Shown in pieces: positions 29,749 through 37,823 of a stretch of 64,000 nt of DNA. The notes below the pieces were generated by a model that saw only the letters and a program-made list of their open reading frames with translations, did no database searches and was not told where the DNA came from. How positions within the stretch are numbered: position 1 is the first letter of the stretch; each line of letters opens with the position of its first letter. This DNA comes from Afipia sp. GAS231 (lineage in GTDB: Bacteria; Pseudomonadota; Alphaproteobacteria; Rhizobiales; Xanthobacteraceae). The position numbers were made by a program, and so were the translations under genes. The DNA lies in assembly GCF_900103365.1 (NCBI RefSeq), contig NZ_LT629703.1, positions 7,520,137 to 7,584,136 of the forward strand. Reading direction: 5' to 3'.

Positions 29749-31008
29749 TCAAAGTTTCTCTGCGCTCGCGCGGAACATGCCGATCACGAGCTCGCTGGCC
29801 CCGTCGATCGCGCGGCGCATGGTGGAACCGGTGCCGATGGATTCGGCCGCATAGACCGGCGCTTCCATCGCGATGTTGGCGCCACGCCAGACCCTGACGA
29901 CGCCCACCGGCTGGCCGGACTGCACCGGCGCGCGCACCGGGCCGTTATAGATGACGCGGGCGATCAATTTCTCGCTGCCGTTCTTCGGCACCATCAGCTT
30001 GATCGGCTCGGGGCTGGCGAGCTTGACCGAACGGCTGTCGCCGCCGAACACTTTTGCGTAGCCGACCGGCTGGTCGGCCGCGAACAGGGTACGAGTCTCG
30101 AAATTGCGAAAGCCCCATTCCAGCATCTTCTTGGCTTCGGTGGCGCGATCATCGGGATCTTCCAAGCCGTTGACCACGACGATCAGCCGCGTGTCGTTCT
30201 GCACGGCGGAGCCGACCATGCCGTAGCCGCCCTCCTTGGTATAGCCGGTCTTGAGGCCATCGGCGCCGGTGAGCGAGTTCAACAGCGGATTGCGGTTCTG
30301 CTGGCGAATTTTGTTCCAGGTGAACTCCTTCTCCCCGAACAATTTGTACATGTCGGGATAGGTCTGGATCACGAAGCGAGCCAACTTCGATAGTTCCCGC
30401 ACCGTCATCTTGTTGGCGGGATCGGGCAGCCCGTTGGAATTGCCGAACGTCGATTTGGTCAGGCCGAGCTCGCGGGCGCGCTTGGTCATGAAGTCGGCGG
30501 CGAAGATGCGCTCGTTGCCGGCCATGCCTTCGGCCAGCGCGATGCAGGCATCGTTGCCGCTTTGAATCAGCGCGCCATGCAGGAGATCATCGACCGACAC
30601 TTTGCTGTTGAGCACCGCAAACATGGTCGAGCCGCCCGCCGGCGCGCCGCCCTTGCGCCAGGCGTTCTCGCTGATCCGGTACTCGTCGGTCAGTTTGACG
30701 TCGCCCTTCTTGATGGCGTTGAACACCACCTCCGCCGTCATCAACTTCATCATGCTGGACGGCGCGCGCAGTTCGTCGGCATTTTTCTCGAACAGCACGC
30801 TGCCGCTGGAAGCCTCGATCAGGATCGCGGTCGGCGCGTCCCCGTCAAAACCGCCCTCGTCCTTCTTGGCGCCCTGCACGCTGTTGTTGGCGGCATAGAC
30901 GATCCCGCCCCAGCCGATGGCAAGCGCCAGCGCTGACGCCACAAGGCTGCGCCACGGCAACGCGGCCGCGGCTCTCAATTGGCGGAAAACGGGGGTCTCG
31001 ACGGCCAT
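29749..31008 (-). CDS. dacC: serine-type D-Ala-D-Ala carboxypeptidase (penicillin-binding protein 5/6 family)
   Basis: 419 residues from the ATG at 31008. An N-terminal signal or anchor (LVASALALAIGWGGIVYA) precedes the catalytic domain. The serine penicillin-binding protein motifs are SSMMK (SxxK), SGN (SxN) and DGLKTGYT (KTG). The C-terminal PBP5-type domain follows from about residue 310. It trims the terminal D-Ala from peptidoglycan stem peptides in the periplasm. First gene of the tmk-holB-metG operon and divergent from the epoxide hydrolase. The exact dac letter is uncertain. Confidence 0.9.
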   Translation of the reverse strand: MAVETPVFRQLRAAAALPWRSLVASALALAIGWGGIVYAANNSVQGAKKDEGGFDGDAPTAILIEASSGSVLFEKNADELRAPSSMMKLMTAEVVFNAIKKGDVKLTDEYRISENAWRKGGAPAGGSTMFAVLNSKVSVDDLLHGALIQSGNDACIALAEGMAGNERIFAADFMTKRARELGLTKSTFGNSNGLPDPANKMTVRELSKLARFVIQTYPDMYKLFGEKEFTWNKIRQQNRNPLLNSLTGADGLKTGYTKEGGYGMVGSAVQNDTRLIVVVNGLEDPDDRATEAKKMLEWGFRNFETRTLFAADQPVGYAKVFGGDSRSVKLASPEPIKLMVPKNGSEKLIARVIYNGPVRAPVQSGQPVGVVRVWRGANIAMEAPVYAAESIGTGSTMRRAIDGASELVIGMFRASAEKL

Positions 31009-31173
31009 TTGCGATGTCCTGAATCCGGGCGTTCTAACAGGTGGAAGTATCGCAAACAACACAGCTTTTGGGATTTGCTGCCGTGTCGATCGGATTGCAG
31101 CGCCGGTCGAACGACCGTATCGTGCCGATACTGCAATTTCCCGACAAAATACGAAAAACAGGGCGGAAACGCG

Positions 31174-32112
31174 ATGCCATCCACACGCACCATTTCCGCC
31201 AACGGGATCGAGCTGTTTTTGCGCGAGCAGGGCCAGGGTCCGCTGGTCGTGCTCTGCCATGGCTGGCCTGAACTGTCTTATTCGTGGCGGCACCAGATCA
31301 ACGCCATCGCCGAGGCGGGCTTTCATGTCGTAGCCCCCGACATGCGCGGGTATGGCCGGAGCAGCGCGCCCGCCGACGTCGCAGCCTACAGCATCTTCGA
31401 CACGGTCGGTGACATGGTCGCGCTGGTGACGGCGCTGGGCGAAACGCAGGCCGTGATCGTCGGCCACGACTGGGGCGCGCCGGTCGCCTGGCATGCGGCG
31501 CTGTTCCGCCCGGACATGTTCACCAAGGTGGCAGGCTTGAGCGTTCCCCCGCCCTTTCGCGGCCGCGCCCGGCCGCTCGACAGCCTCACCGCCAGTGGCG
31601 TCACCAATTTCTACTGGCAATATTTCCAGACCCCAGGGATCGCCGAGGCGGAATTCGAGCACGATGTCGCCACCTCGATGCGCAAGATCCTAGGCCGCGG
31701 CGTCTCCGACCCCGCGGCGCTCTTCGTCACCGAGGGCAAGGGCTTTCTCGGCAACATCCCGCCTGTCTTGACGCTGCCGGACTGGCTCAGCGAGGCCGAC
31801 ATCGCCCATTTCGCTGAGGCCTACCGGCACTCCGGCTTCCGCGGTGGGCTGAACTGGTACCGCAACCTCGACCGCAACTGGGACCTGACCGCGCCTTGGC
31901 AGGGCGCGCAGATCCATCAGCCGTCATTGTTCATCGCGGGATCCAGGGATTCGGTCATCACCGGCCTGATCGGCGCCAAGCGCGTCAACGAGCTGGACCG
32001 GGTGCTGCCGAATCTGCGGCAAAAGCTGATCATCGACGGCGCCGGCCACTGGGTGCAGCAGGAGCGCCCTGACGAGGTCAACGCGGCGGTGATCGAATTC
32101 TTGAGAAGTTAG
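31174..32112 (+). CDS. epoxide hydrolase-type alpha/beta hydrolase
   Basis: 312 residues from the ATG at 31174. The oxyanion motif is HGWPE and the nucleophile Asp is in VGHDWGAPVAWHAAL. A lid region includes FYWQYFQTPGIAEAEFE with the Tyr positions expected in epoxide hydrolases. The acid and His come late (GSRDSVI; GAGHWVQQERPDEV). The pattern HGWPE plus a GHDWG nucleophile is that of soluble epoxide hydrolases and fluoroacetate/haloalkane-related enzymes. It ends tail to tail with rlpA, overlapping by four bases. Confidence 0.9.
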   Translation: MPSTRTISANGIELFLREQGQGPLVVLCHGWPELSYSWRHQINAIAEAGFHVVAPDMRGYGRSSAPADVAAYSIFDTVGDMVALVTALGETQAVIVGHDWGAPVAWHAALFRPDMFTKVAGLSVPPPFRGRARPLDSLTASGVTNFYWQYFQTPGIAEAEFEHDVATSMRKILGRGVSDPAALFVTEGKGFLGNIPPVLTLPDWLSEADIAHFAEAYRHSGFRGGLNWYRNLDRNWDLTAPWQGAQIHQPSLFIAGSRDSVITGLIGAKRVNELDRVLPNLRQKLIIDGAGHWVQQERPDEVNAAVIEFLRS

Positions 32113-33029
32113 TAGAGCCCGCGACCGCTGAGCACTTCGCTGGGGCCGCGCGGATCGACCGGCAGATAGGCCGAGCTTGGGGCCGCATAGTTCGCGTCGT
32201 TCTCGTAGGAAACAGCGCGGGGGTTTTCGAGCGCCCGGCCCCGGGAGCGGCTGGATGCCGACATTTCCGAGGTCGCGTTGATCGAGGCGTAATCGGCCGA
32301 ACTGTTGCCGAGGCTATAGGGGCGCCCTTCCGGCATCGGAACCTCGCCACGAATCCGGCCCGCGGACGACGGGATTTCGGGAACGAACGGACGAGCCGAG
32401 GCTACCCGGACCATCGACGGCGACGGCGCGGGAACTCCGGTTCGTAACGTCGCCTCCAACTGGCGGTCGTCGGAGCCTTCGAGCGGCGCCCGGCCGACAT
32501 ATTCAACCCGAACCTTGGCGACGCCATTTCCTTTGAAATCAAGCAGTTCGGCGGCTTTGTTCGAGACGTCAATGAGACGGTTGCCATGGTACGGGCCGCG
32601 GTCGTTGACGCGAACGATCAGGGATTTGCCGTTCCGCAGGTTGGTCACCCGGGCGTAGCTCGGCATCGGCAGGGTCGGATGGGCCGCCGTCAGCGAACCC
32701 ATGTCGAACACTTCGCCATTGGCGGTCAGCCGGCCGTGGAAATCATCGCCGTACCAGGAGGCCATGCCCTCGGCGCGGTAGCTGTTATCCTCTTCCGGGA
32801 CGTAGACTTGGCCGCCGACGGTGTAGGGTTTGCCGACGCGATAGGTCCCGCCACCCTTCGGCACGGGGTCGCCGAGCGCCACCACCCGGGGGCTCGAAGA
32901 AACGCCGTATTTGGGATCGACCCGGCTGGCGAATTTTCCCGATGAGGCGCAGTTGGCGAGGACAAGGCACGCTGCCAAGGCCGCCGCGCCACGCGCCATC
33001 ACCTTCGGATTTGACCGTCGAATCCCCAT
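32109..33029 (-). CDS. rlpA: septal ring lytic transglycosylase RlpA family lipoprotein
   Basis: 306 residues from the ATG at 33029 (another Met three codons earlier is possible). A lipoprotein signal ends at the lipobox LANC. The double-psi beta-barrel domain has MASWYGDDFHGRLTANGE and the conserved NDRGPYHGNRLIDVS. The remaining C-terminal part is Pro/Ser-rich and low-complexity, with no clear SPOR domain. RlpA cleaves peptide-free glycan strands during division in characterised bacteria. It is convergent with the epoxide hydrolase. Confidence 0.92.
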   Translation of the reverse strand: MGIRRSNPKVMARGAAALAACLVLANCASSGKFASRVDPKYGVSSSPRVVALGDPVPKGGGTYRVGKPYTVGGQVYVPEEDNSYRAEGMASWYGDDFHGRLTANGEVFDMGSLTAAHPTLPMPSYARVTNLRNGKSLIVRVNDRGPYHGNRLIDVSNKAAELLDFKGNGVAKVRVEYVGRAPLEGSDDRQLEATLRTGVPAPSPSMVRVASARPFVPEIPSSAGRIRGEVPMPEGRPYSLGNSSADYASINATSEMSASSRSRGRALENPRAVSYENDANYAAPSSAYLPVDPRGPSEVLSGRGLY

Positions 33030-33369
33030 TCGCCCCAATTACCATTCCAGCGGTCGGACGCCTGCACCAAGGCGGCCACGACCATGAATCACGATGCGGC
33101 CCACCTCCGCATCAAGTGATGAAGATATCGCATCCGGAACGCGGCGGAAATGGGGTCAGCGCCTGCGTGGTGAACGATTGGTTGCCAAGCGAATCCGTTG
33201 AAATACGCGAGCAAAATGCGCACCTCTCGCATTTGCCTGTCCTGGTTTCAGACAACCTGTTGCAGCAAATCATCACTCCAGCGCGATTTGGATTCCGCCC
33301 CCTGAATCTTTTTGACTGTGCAACGGCGCGGTCGTTTGGTGGGTGCAGGGGCGCAAAAGGACTTTTGCG
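33030..33369. other. intergenic stretch upstream of rlpA
   Basis: About 340 bases with no gene I can support on either strand. It probably holds the rlpA promoter on the reverse strand and, at its right end, the leader of the tiny ORF at 33370. An A-rich ribosome-binding region (AAAAGGA) closes it. Confidence 0.4.
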
Positions 33370-33459
33370 ATGATTGAGACAGTGACTGCAGTGATGGGCC
33401 TGGTGAGCGCCGGGATTTTTCTTGCCCACGCGTTTGAAGGTTTTCGTTCCAGGGCCTGA
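33370..33459 (+). CDS. small membrane protein, 29 residues
   Basis: ATG preceded by AAAAGGA eight bases upstream. The product starts MIETVTAVMGLVSAGIFLAH and ends AFEGFRSRA. It is one hydrophobic helix with a short basic tail (positive-inside), typical of a genuine tiny membrane protein. I recall similar tiny ORFs in Bradyrhizobium genomes, but cannot verify this here. Function unknown. It is followed 110 bases later by another tiny membrane ORF. Confidence 0.6.
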   Translation: MIETVTAVMGLVSAGIFLAHAFEGFRSRA

Positions 33460-33569
33460 TTTTTGGGCCGCTTGAGGCCGGGTGGACGCGGAAACGCGCC
33501 ACCCGCCCCCTTCGGAGATTTGGAAAGCTTTAATCAATTCGGACGAGCATCGTGAGCGTGAGGTGTACC

Positions 33570-33668
33570 ATGCGCAACCACGACTATGTCTCCAACGGAT
33601 TCCTCGCCTTGACCACGGCTAGCCTGCTGCTGCTGTGCTCCAGTTTGCTGGCCTTTGCGTTCGGCTAG
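33570..33668 (+). CDS. small membrane protein, 32 residues
   Basis: ATG preceded by GAGGTG with good spacing. The product opens MRNHDYVSNGF and then forms a single hydrophobic segment (LTTASLLLLCSSLLAFAFG) reaching the C-terminus. The polar start plus one helix and no tail fits a tail-anchored micro-protein. It lies between the tiny ORF at 33370 and tRNA-Ser. Function unknown. Confidence 0.55.
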   Translation: MRNHDYVSNGFLALTTASLLLLCSSLLAFAFG

Positions 33669-33744
33669 AACCACGCCGCCGGGCCTGCCCGAATTGTGGC
33701 TTTCCCCGGCGGCACGCCCCTGCTAAGCCGCAGCATTCCAAGAC

Positions 33745-33834
33745 GGAAGGGTGGCCGAGCGGTTTAAGGCACCGGTCTTGAAAACCGGCGTGCCTGCAAG
33801 GGTACCGTGGGTTCGAATCCCACCCCTTCCGCCA
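33745..33834 (+). tRNA. tRNA-Ser (anticodon TGA)
   Basis: The 90-base gene folds as a class II tRNA. The acceptor stem GGAAGGG pairs with CCCTTCC, followed by discriminator G and encoded CCA. The anticodon arm CCGGTCTTGAAAACCGG presents TGA. A long variable arm (GCGTGCCTGCAAGGGTACCGT region) and the T arm GGGTTCGAATCCC are present. It marks the junction between core chromosome and the island that follows; tRNA-Ser genes are common integrase targets. Confidence 0.97.
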
Positions 33835-33996
33835 GTATACTGTTCTCCCTTGTTCGCCGTTGTTCGAAATCCACAGTAATGTCAGTGCTTTGAGCCGGAA
33901 CGCTGTACTTGGATGTTCTACAGTGTTCTCCGTAGTCAAAGCGCCGACCGTGGTTTTTTCCCGTGAGTTTGGCGGACGGTTTTTGGAGAACACGTC

Positions 33997-34530
33997 ATGG
34001 CTGGAAAACTCAGTCCGTTGGAAGTTTCGCGCCAGATCACGCCGGGAAAATATCCGGATGGTGACGGCCTTTACCTCGTCGTTGCGAGCGCGACGTCGCG
34101 CAATTGGTCGTACCGGTACTGGATCGGCGGCAAAGAGCGCTGGCATGGCTTGGGCTCGCTGCAGGACGTGTCGCTGAAGGATGCCCGCATCAAGCGCGAC
34201 GCCGCCCGGCAAGAAGTGCGCGCCGGCGTGTTCATCATCGTTACCGCTGGCTTTGCCGCCCCGGTCGCGCTCGCCACACATCTCACCACAGTTATGGTTA
34301 GTCGAAGATCATACATGACGATTGCGTGGGGAAGTGCAATTGCGACAGCAGCTATTGCGGTTTGCATCTGGCTTGATGGCACCCCAAATAACCCTACCGC
34401 GCTTACGGAATTGTATCAGGGTCTTGCTGCCGCATTTGTAATCGTAACCTCAGTATTCTCAGGTCGGTTGATCGGTCTGGTGGAAGCTGAGCGGCGAGCA
34501 AAGGACGGGTTGCCGATTATACCGGGCTAA
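33997..34530 (+). pseudogene. truncated P4-type tyrosine integrase fused to a membrane-protein fragment
   Basis: 177 codons. The first 76 or so are the N-terminal arm-binding domain of a P4-like integrase (LSPLEVSRQITPGKYPDGDG, GGKERWHGLGSLQDVSLKDA). They stop abruptly after EVRAG. The remainder (FIIVTAGFAAP... and a segment TIAWGSAIATAAIAVCIWL) is an unrelated membrane-type sequence with two or three hydrophobic stretches. The catalytic tyrosine-recombinase domain is missing, so this is a chimeric relic. Its place 160 bases after tRNA-Ser fits an island integrase at its attachment site. Confidence 0.8.
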
Positions 34531-34595
34531 AGATGGCCCAACTCTGATTGTGACGAACGTACAACGCACCATCTCATTTTGGTTGGAAACGAACG

Positions 34596-34760
34596 ATGGT
34601 CGACGCTTCGAGTCCGGATCACCATATTTTACTCTGTGCAAGCAGGTACGCGGCTGCCCTGGCGGAATTCCGAAACGCCGACGACAGCGATCGATCCGAT
34701 CTTCAACAAAAAATGGAGGAGTTGCTTGAGGCTTCTAAATCAGAAGTGGAGGCGGAGTGA
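34596..34760 (+). CDS. small hypothetical protein, 54 residues
   Basis: Reads MVDASSPDHHILLCASRYAA and continues as an acidic amphipathic helix (LQQKMEELLEASKSEVEAE). The ribosome-binding site is weak (GGA nine bases upstream). The composition looks protein-like rather than random, and the stop codon follows a Glu-rich helical end. No family recognised. A longer frame at 34579-34782 on the same strand has a less protein-like translation. Confidence 0.4.
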   Translation: MVDASSPDHHILLCASRYAAALAEFRNADDSDRSDLQQKMEELLEASKSEVEAE

Positions 34761-34915
34761 AGCCGGCGTGAGAGCAGCCTAGCATCTGACATTCAGGGTT
34801 ATGTTCGGGAGAGAAAGCCGCTCAGCCGAACGATAAGCGGTTCCGAAGCCGAAGCAATCCGCCATTTTTATGCGATACCTCCCGCGCCCTCCTCAATACC
34901 CTTTTAGGAGCAGAG

Positions 34916-35569
34916 TTGATTTCGCTAGGTGACCTCTTCGAAGGGTGGGCGCAAGACGACAGGCTCGATCCACGGACAATGATCGAACTATTGGGTTGGT
35001 CCGATGGGATGCGCATCCTGGTTCAGGCAGTAGGAGGCGAATACTCCCCCCTCCCTCCTCAAGAAGATGCTCCCGTCCCATTGATGAAATTCCTGGCAAA
35101 GAAGGCCGCCGAGCGATCGGTTGGCCAACCGCGTCCAGATCGGCAGGAAACGCTCCGAATTGCAGAAGCGCGATTTCGTCCCTCATTTGATCCTAAAGCC
35201 CTGCTGCGCGTGGTAGCTAACTGCGACGGCACTACGTTGGAACTAATCGGTGCCAAGAGCATCTTTGAGCAACGGTTCGCTCGTAAGGCTATTGTTTCGT
35301 CCGATCGTGCATCGCGGTTTTGGACCGAACTGGACGCTATGTTGCTGGCGCCTTTCAAGATTGAACAGACTCTAGGCTTCGACGGAATCACAATCGACGT
35401 CCACTGTCGAACAGCGGCGAGCACCAAAACGTTTGAGGTATGGTCGCCGGGATCTGAGTCAGACGCAGGGCGACTTGTTAATTTAATTTGCAGTCTCGCC
35501 TGGGATGTCTTGTCTGACGATTCGGCGATCGAGTGCCTGAAAAACCTGCAGAGCCATTTGAGCAACTAG
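34916..35569 (+). CDS. hypothetical protein, 217 residues
   Basis: TTG start with TAGGAG six bases upstream. The sequence is a balanced mix of residues (GDLFEGWAQDDRLDPRTMIE near the start, FRPSFDPKALLRVVANCDG in the middle) and looks like a real soluble protein. I recognise no domain. Codon use is less GC-biased than in the core region, fitting the island. The same frame continues after its stop into a resolvase-like fragment, which may mean a truncated longer gene. Confidence 0.5.
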   Translation: MISLGDLFEGWAQDDRLDPRTMIELLGWSDGMRILVQAVGGEYSPLPPQEDAPVPLMKFLAKKAAERSVGQPRPDRQETLRIAEARFRPSFDPKALLRVVANCDGTTLELIGAKSIFEQRFARKAIVSSDRASRFWTELDAMLLAPFKIEQTLGFDGITIDVHCRTAASTKTFEVWSPGSESDAGRLVNLICSLAWDVLSDDSAIECLKNLQSHLSN

Positions 35570-35584
35570 CTCCAAGGCTCTACC

Positions 35585-35821
35585 AAAAAGGTCATCGTCT
35601 ACGCGCGCTCACTGGATGCCACGACGCAGCATCCGTGTATCGCAATGTTGTCATTAAGAAAGCACTGTGCAGAAGAGGGACTAGGAATTTTAGGAGGATC
35701 ACCAATCCTCCAAACAACCGTTGAACAAATTGAATTTTTCAACTCAGGCCGACAAAACCCACGGGTTCAAGCTACGATCGAAGCGTTTCCGGGACCCGAC
35801 CAAGGTTCAGGGCTCGCCTAG
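35585..35821 (+). pseudogene. possible degenerate serine recombinase (resolvase) N-terminal fragment
   Basis: Open stretch without a start codon: KKVIVYARSLDATTQHPCIA then LRKHCAEEGLGILGG. It mirrors the resolvase opening 'VxxYARxSxxxQ...LxxxxxxxGW', but the fourth and later motifs decay and the frame closes after about 78 codons. The match is by eye and short, so this is tentative. If right, it is a third broken recombinase in the island. Confidence 0.25.
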
Positions 35822-36015
35822 TGATCATAGACGATTAACTTCGGTGGCCTGCCGAATTGTTCGACTTAACATCCTGACTTCCTCCCTCTGACCTGTTCCA
35901 GAGCCGACGGGGCTGGGACAGACAGTGCGGCGAGACAGCTCGGGTAACCGGCCGCCCTCACCTCTCCTCGTCCGGATGCGCCACCTCGTGAGGCGATTGC
36001 GCGTGTCTCAAAGCA

Positions 36016-36044
36016 AAAGCCGCAGGCATTTTCGCGCTGCGGCT
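36016..36044 (-). terminator. intrinsic terminator on the reverse strand
   Basis: Stem AGCCGCAG / CTGCGGCT followed, in reverse-strand sense, by TTTGCTTT. It lies about 60 bases downstream of the 31-codon ORF ending at 36103, and could end its transcript. The rest of the 35822-36102 interval shows no gene. Confidence 0.55.
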
Positions 36045-36102
36045 CGCCCGGGTTTTGAAAAATTTGAACGTTAAAACAATGTACCCAGCCCGGTGACCAG
36101 AG

Positions 36103-36198
36103 CTAAGGACTCGTTAGGTCCGCTGTAAATCGAAATGCGCGGTTCCGTTGCAAGAACAAAGGTTTAGTGGCTGCAGGGCCACAGGTGCCCGTCGCCAC
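36103..36198 (-). CDS. small ORF, 31 residues, CspA-like first residues
   Basis: GTG start with AAGGAG at proper distance. The product opens MATGTCGPAATKPLLLQRNR and ends ADLTSP. The first five residues and the GTG context (GACGTGGCGAC) match those of the real cspA at 38466, after which similarity is lost. It may be a small protein of its own or a relic of a cold-shock gene start joined to other sequence. Terminator-like hairpins flank it on the same strand. Confidence 0.35.
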   Translation of the reverse strand: MATGTCGPAATKPLFLQRNRAFRFTADLTSP

Positions 36199-36262
36199 GT
36201 CGGCACTCCTTTTTAAAACCGCGCGGCAACAGCTTAGGTCTGTCACGCGCTACATCGTAAGA

Positions 36263-36292
36263 AACCCGCCGGCGTGAACCGGCAGGCTAACC
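36263..36292 (-). terminator. terminator-like hairpin, reverse strand
   Basis: In reverse sense, GCCTGCCGG-TTCAC-GCCGGCGGG followed by TTTCTT. It resembles the hairpin at 38525-38558, sharing CCCGCC and GGCGTGAACCGGC. It may end a transcript coming from the 36400-36810 gene. Confidence 0.45.
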
Positions 36293-36295
36293 GTT

Positions 36296-36395
36296 CAACG
36301 TGTGGCGGCGATCGTCAGGCGCGATCACCGCCTCCGATCCGCATGCACCCACTTGTAAGGCCCAAGCCCCCGGATCGCTCCGGGGGCTTTTTTTG
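36296..36395 (+). ncRNA. candidate small RNA with two hairpins and an intrinsic terminator
   Basis: No protein is supported here. A strong hairpin GGCGGCGATCG / CGATCACCGCC (36304-36332, one mismatch) is followed by a linker. A perfect terminator hairpin AGCCCCCGGA / TCCGGGGGCT (about 36365-36388) then runs into a T7 tract. A free-standing terminator with no coding gene before it is the usual sign of a small RNA or a lost gene. The promoter was not identified. Confidence 0.4.
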
Positions 36396-36399
36396 TCCA

Positions 36400-36810
36400 T
36401 CAGACGTTGGCGGTCTCATGCCGGGCCGCAGGTTGGGACGCCTGAGGCCTTTCCTCGATTGGGCTCGCAGGCAATTGCAGTACCGTAGCCCTTTGCCCCG
36501 CAGCGAGGTCAGTGACAAGAACGATTGCACCGTTTGAGAATTCCAGCGCGTCGTGATGTTGATATGGCTGCTTGAGGTTTATTTGGCGAAACCGCGCTAA
36601 TCGAACGCCGATGTTCTTGCGAAACATCATGCCGTCAGTTTGAACGTCATTCTCGAATGCGATCTCGGTCCCAGGACGAAGGCAGACCGCGACTTTCGGA
36701 TCGTCAGGGCTCGCAAAGCCGTGAGTCCCGGTAGAAAAGTTGGTCGAGACCAAGGTTTCCGCGACCTCAGCGGGACGTGTCGCGACCGCATGTAAGCTGT
36801 AATCGCACAT
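36400..36810 (-). CDS. conserved hypothetical protein, 136 residues
   Basis: ATG preceded by AGGAGG. It opens MCDYSLHAVATRPAEVAETL and has VAVCLRPGTEIAFENDV, RLARFRQINLKQPYQHHDAL and QRATVLQLPA. I recognise this as a conserved hypothetical family frequent in Bradyrhizobium, often near cold-shock or stress genes, without known function. No signal peptide or membrane segment. The + strand terminator at 36365-36395 abuts its 3' end. Confidence 0.75.
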   Translation of the reverse strand: MCDYSLHAVATRPAEVAETLVSTNFSTGTHGFASPDDPKVAVCLRPGTEIAFENDVQTDGMMFRKNIGVRLARFRQINLKQPYQHHDALEFSNGAIVLVTDLAAGQRATVLQLPASPIEERPQASQPAARHETANV

Positions 36811-37010
36811 GGATGCGCCTCCTATTAACCGTCACCCCAAATCACGAACCTTCGCAAGCCGATTTGGTTGCGAGGTGCGGTGATGGGGATCAGTAGATTC
36901 CCCATCCGTCCGGGAGTCGACCTAAGAAACATTAATTCGGCGAGCCCCAGAGGCCCTAACCGCCCGGGCCGCGCGTTGATAGGCCGTGCTCCAACGGGCC
37001 TGAACTGGGC
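36811..37010. other. intergenic, promoter region of the 36400-36810 gene
   Basis: 200 bases with no supported gene; likely holds the reverse-strand promoter for the conserved hypothetical gene and the leader of the small zinc-ribbon-like gene that follows. Nothing specific recognised. Confidence 0.3.
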
Positions 37011-37236
37011 ATGAGTGAACAGAAAATCCCTCTCGGGGAAATGCGGGCGTCCGGCCCGGCTTCTCGTCTACTGCGGCGACTACCGGTGCGCCCATTCGCT
37101 CGTGATCGACGCCCGGCGATGGTCGGATGATGTCCGGCTATCGGATCTTGAGCCGAAGTTCACCTGTCAGATCTGCGGGCACCGCGGCGCCGACGTCCGG
37201 CCAATGTTTGAGCCGGCTTGCATGGGCACGGGCTGA
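37011..37236 (+). pseudogene. small CxxC zinc-ribbon-like conserved protein, apparently frameshifted
   Basis: Two overlapping frames together give the known Bradyrhizobium-type small protein. From ATG 37011: MSEQKIPLGEMRASG. Then, in the +1 frame, RLLVYCGDYRCAHSLVIDAR followed by WSDDVRLSDLEPKF, CQICGHRGADVRP. Relatives as I recall them run MRASG straight into LLxYCxDYxCxH. One extra base in the GGCCCGG run near 37055 would explain the break. Alternatively, translation starts at GTG 37015 and the protein is intact with another N-terminus. The Cys pairs suggest zinc binding. Confidence 0.55.
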
Positions 37237-37524
37237 TCCCGGATAGCCTTGTCGGCGCCAGCGCGTGGCCGAATCCGCATGCCAAAAAAACGGCCTCAGC
37301 GTAAGGGGGCATGCCGAGGTCGTTCCGGGTCAGGCAGCGCCCCGGCGGTGGGCGCACCCGACTGTCCCAAGAGTTTCATTCGGACAATGGTTCCCAGCAT
37401 TTCCAGCGGGGTGCTTGGCCGGTCTCGACCGTCAGCGGATCTTGGGATTGTGGCAGGATTGCTGGCTTGAACCTGGGTGCCGTGGGCGCATATTCGACGG
37501 ATGTTAGAGCAGCGACCAACTTTC
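37237..37524. other. non-coding stretch
   Basis: About 290 bases. Several overlapping open frames exist on both strands, none with a credible ribosome-binding site or recognisable product. An SDNGSQ segment in one frame recalls DDE transposases but is too short to support a call. Confidence 0.3.
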
Positions 37525-37704
37525 ATGGCGCGCAAAAATCCCGGAACTGGCTGGGGTATCGATATTCTATGGCCCGACGGCGAAACGGAAGTAATCAAGG
37601 GATTTATTACAGAACATGACGCGGCTATCTGGATTGCCGAACACTCTAAGGGATGGCAGGGAAACGCGAATAGCGAACGTCCAAACACGAAGATTCTTGG
37701 GTGA
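37525..37704 (+). CDS. small conserved hypothetical protein, 59 residues
   Basis: Starts MARKNPGTGWGIDILWPDGE, followed by GFITEHDAAIWIAEHSKGW. The pattern of a beta-hairpin then an amphipathic helix ending in HSKGWQ resembles small stand-alone proteins found in multiple copies in Bradyrhizobium. The frame is open 48 bases further upstream, but this ATG fits the family length better. Function unknown. Confidence 0.6.
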   Translation: MARKNPGTGWGIDILWPDGETEVIKGFITEHDAAIWIAEHSKGWQGNANSERPNTKILG

Positions 37705-37823
37705 GAGACTTCCTCGGACGACTTGCTAGGGCCGTTAGAAACAACGGCGGCAAAAGGCAAAGTTGGGCCGCCTCAGTTGGCGGCCTCTTATTTCGTCCAT
37801 TTTTCGAGTGACGAAGGATTTCC

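Noticed and set aside
37249..37619. open frames with SDNGSQ, recalling a DDE transposase
   Set aside because: Only six residues match, and the flanks show no other transposase motif.
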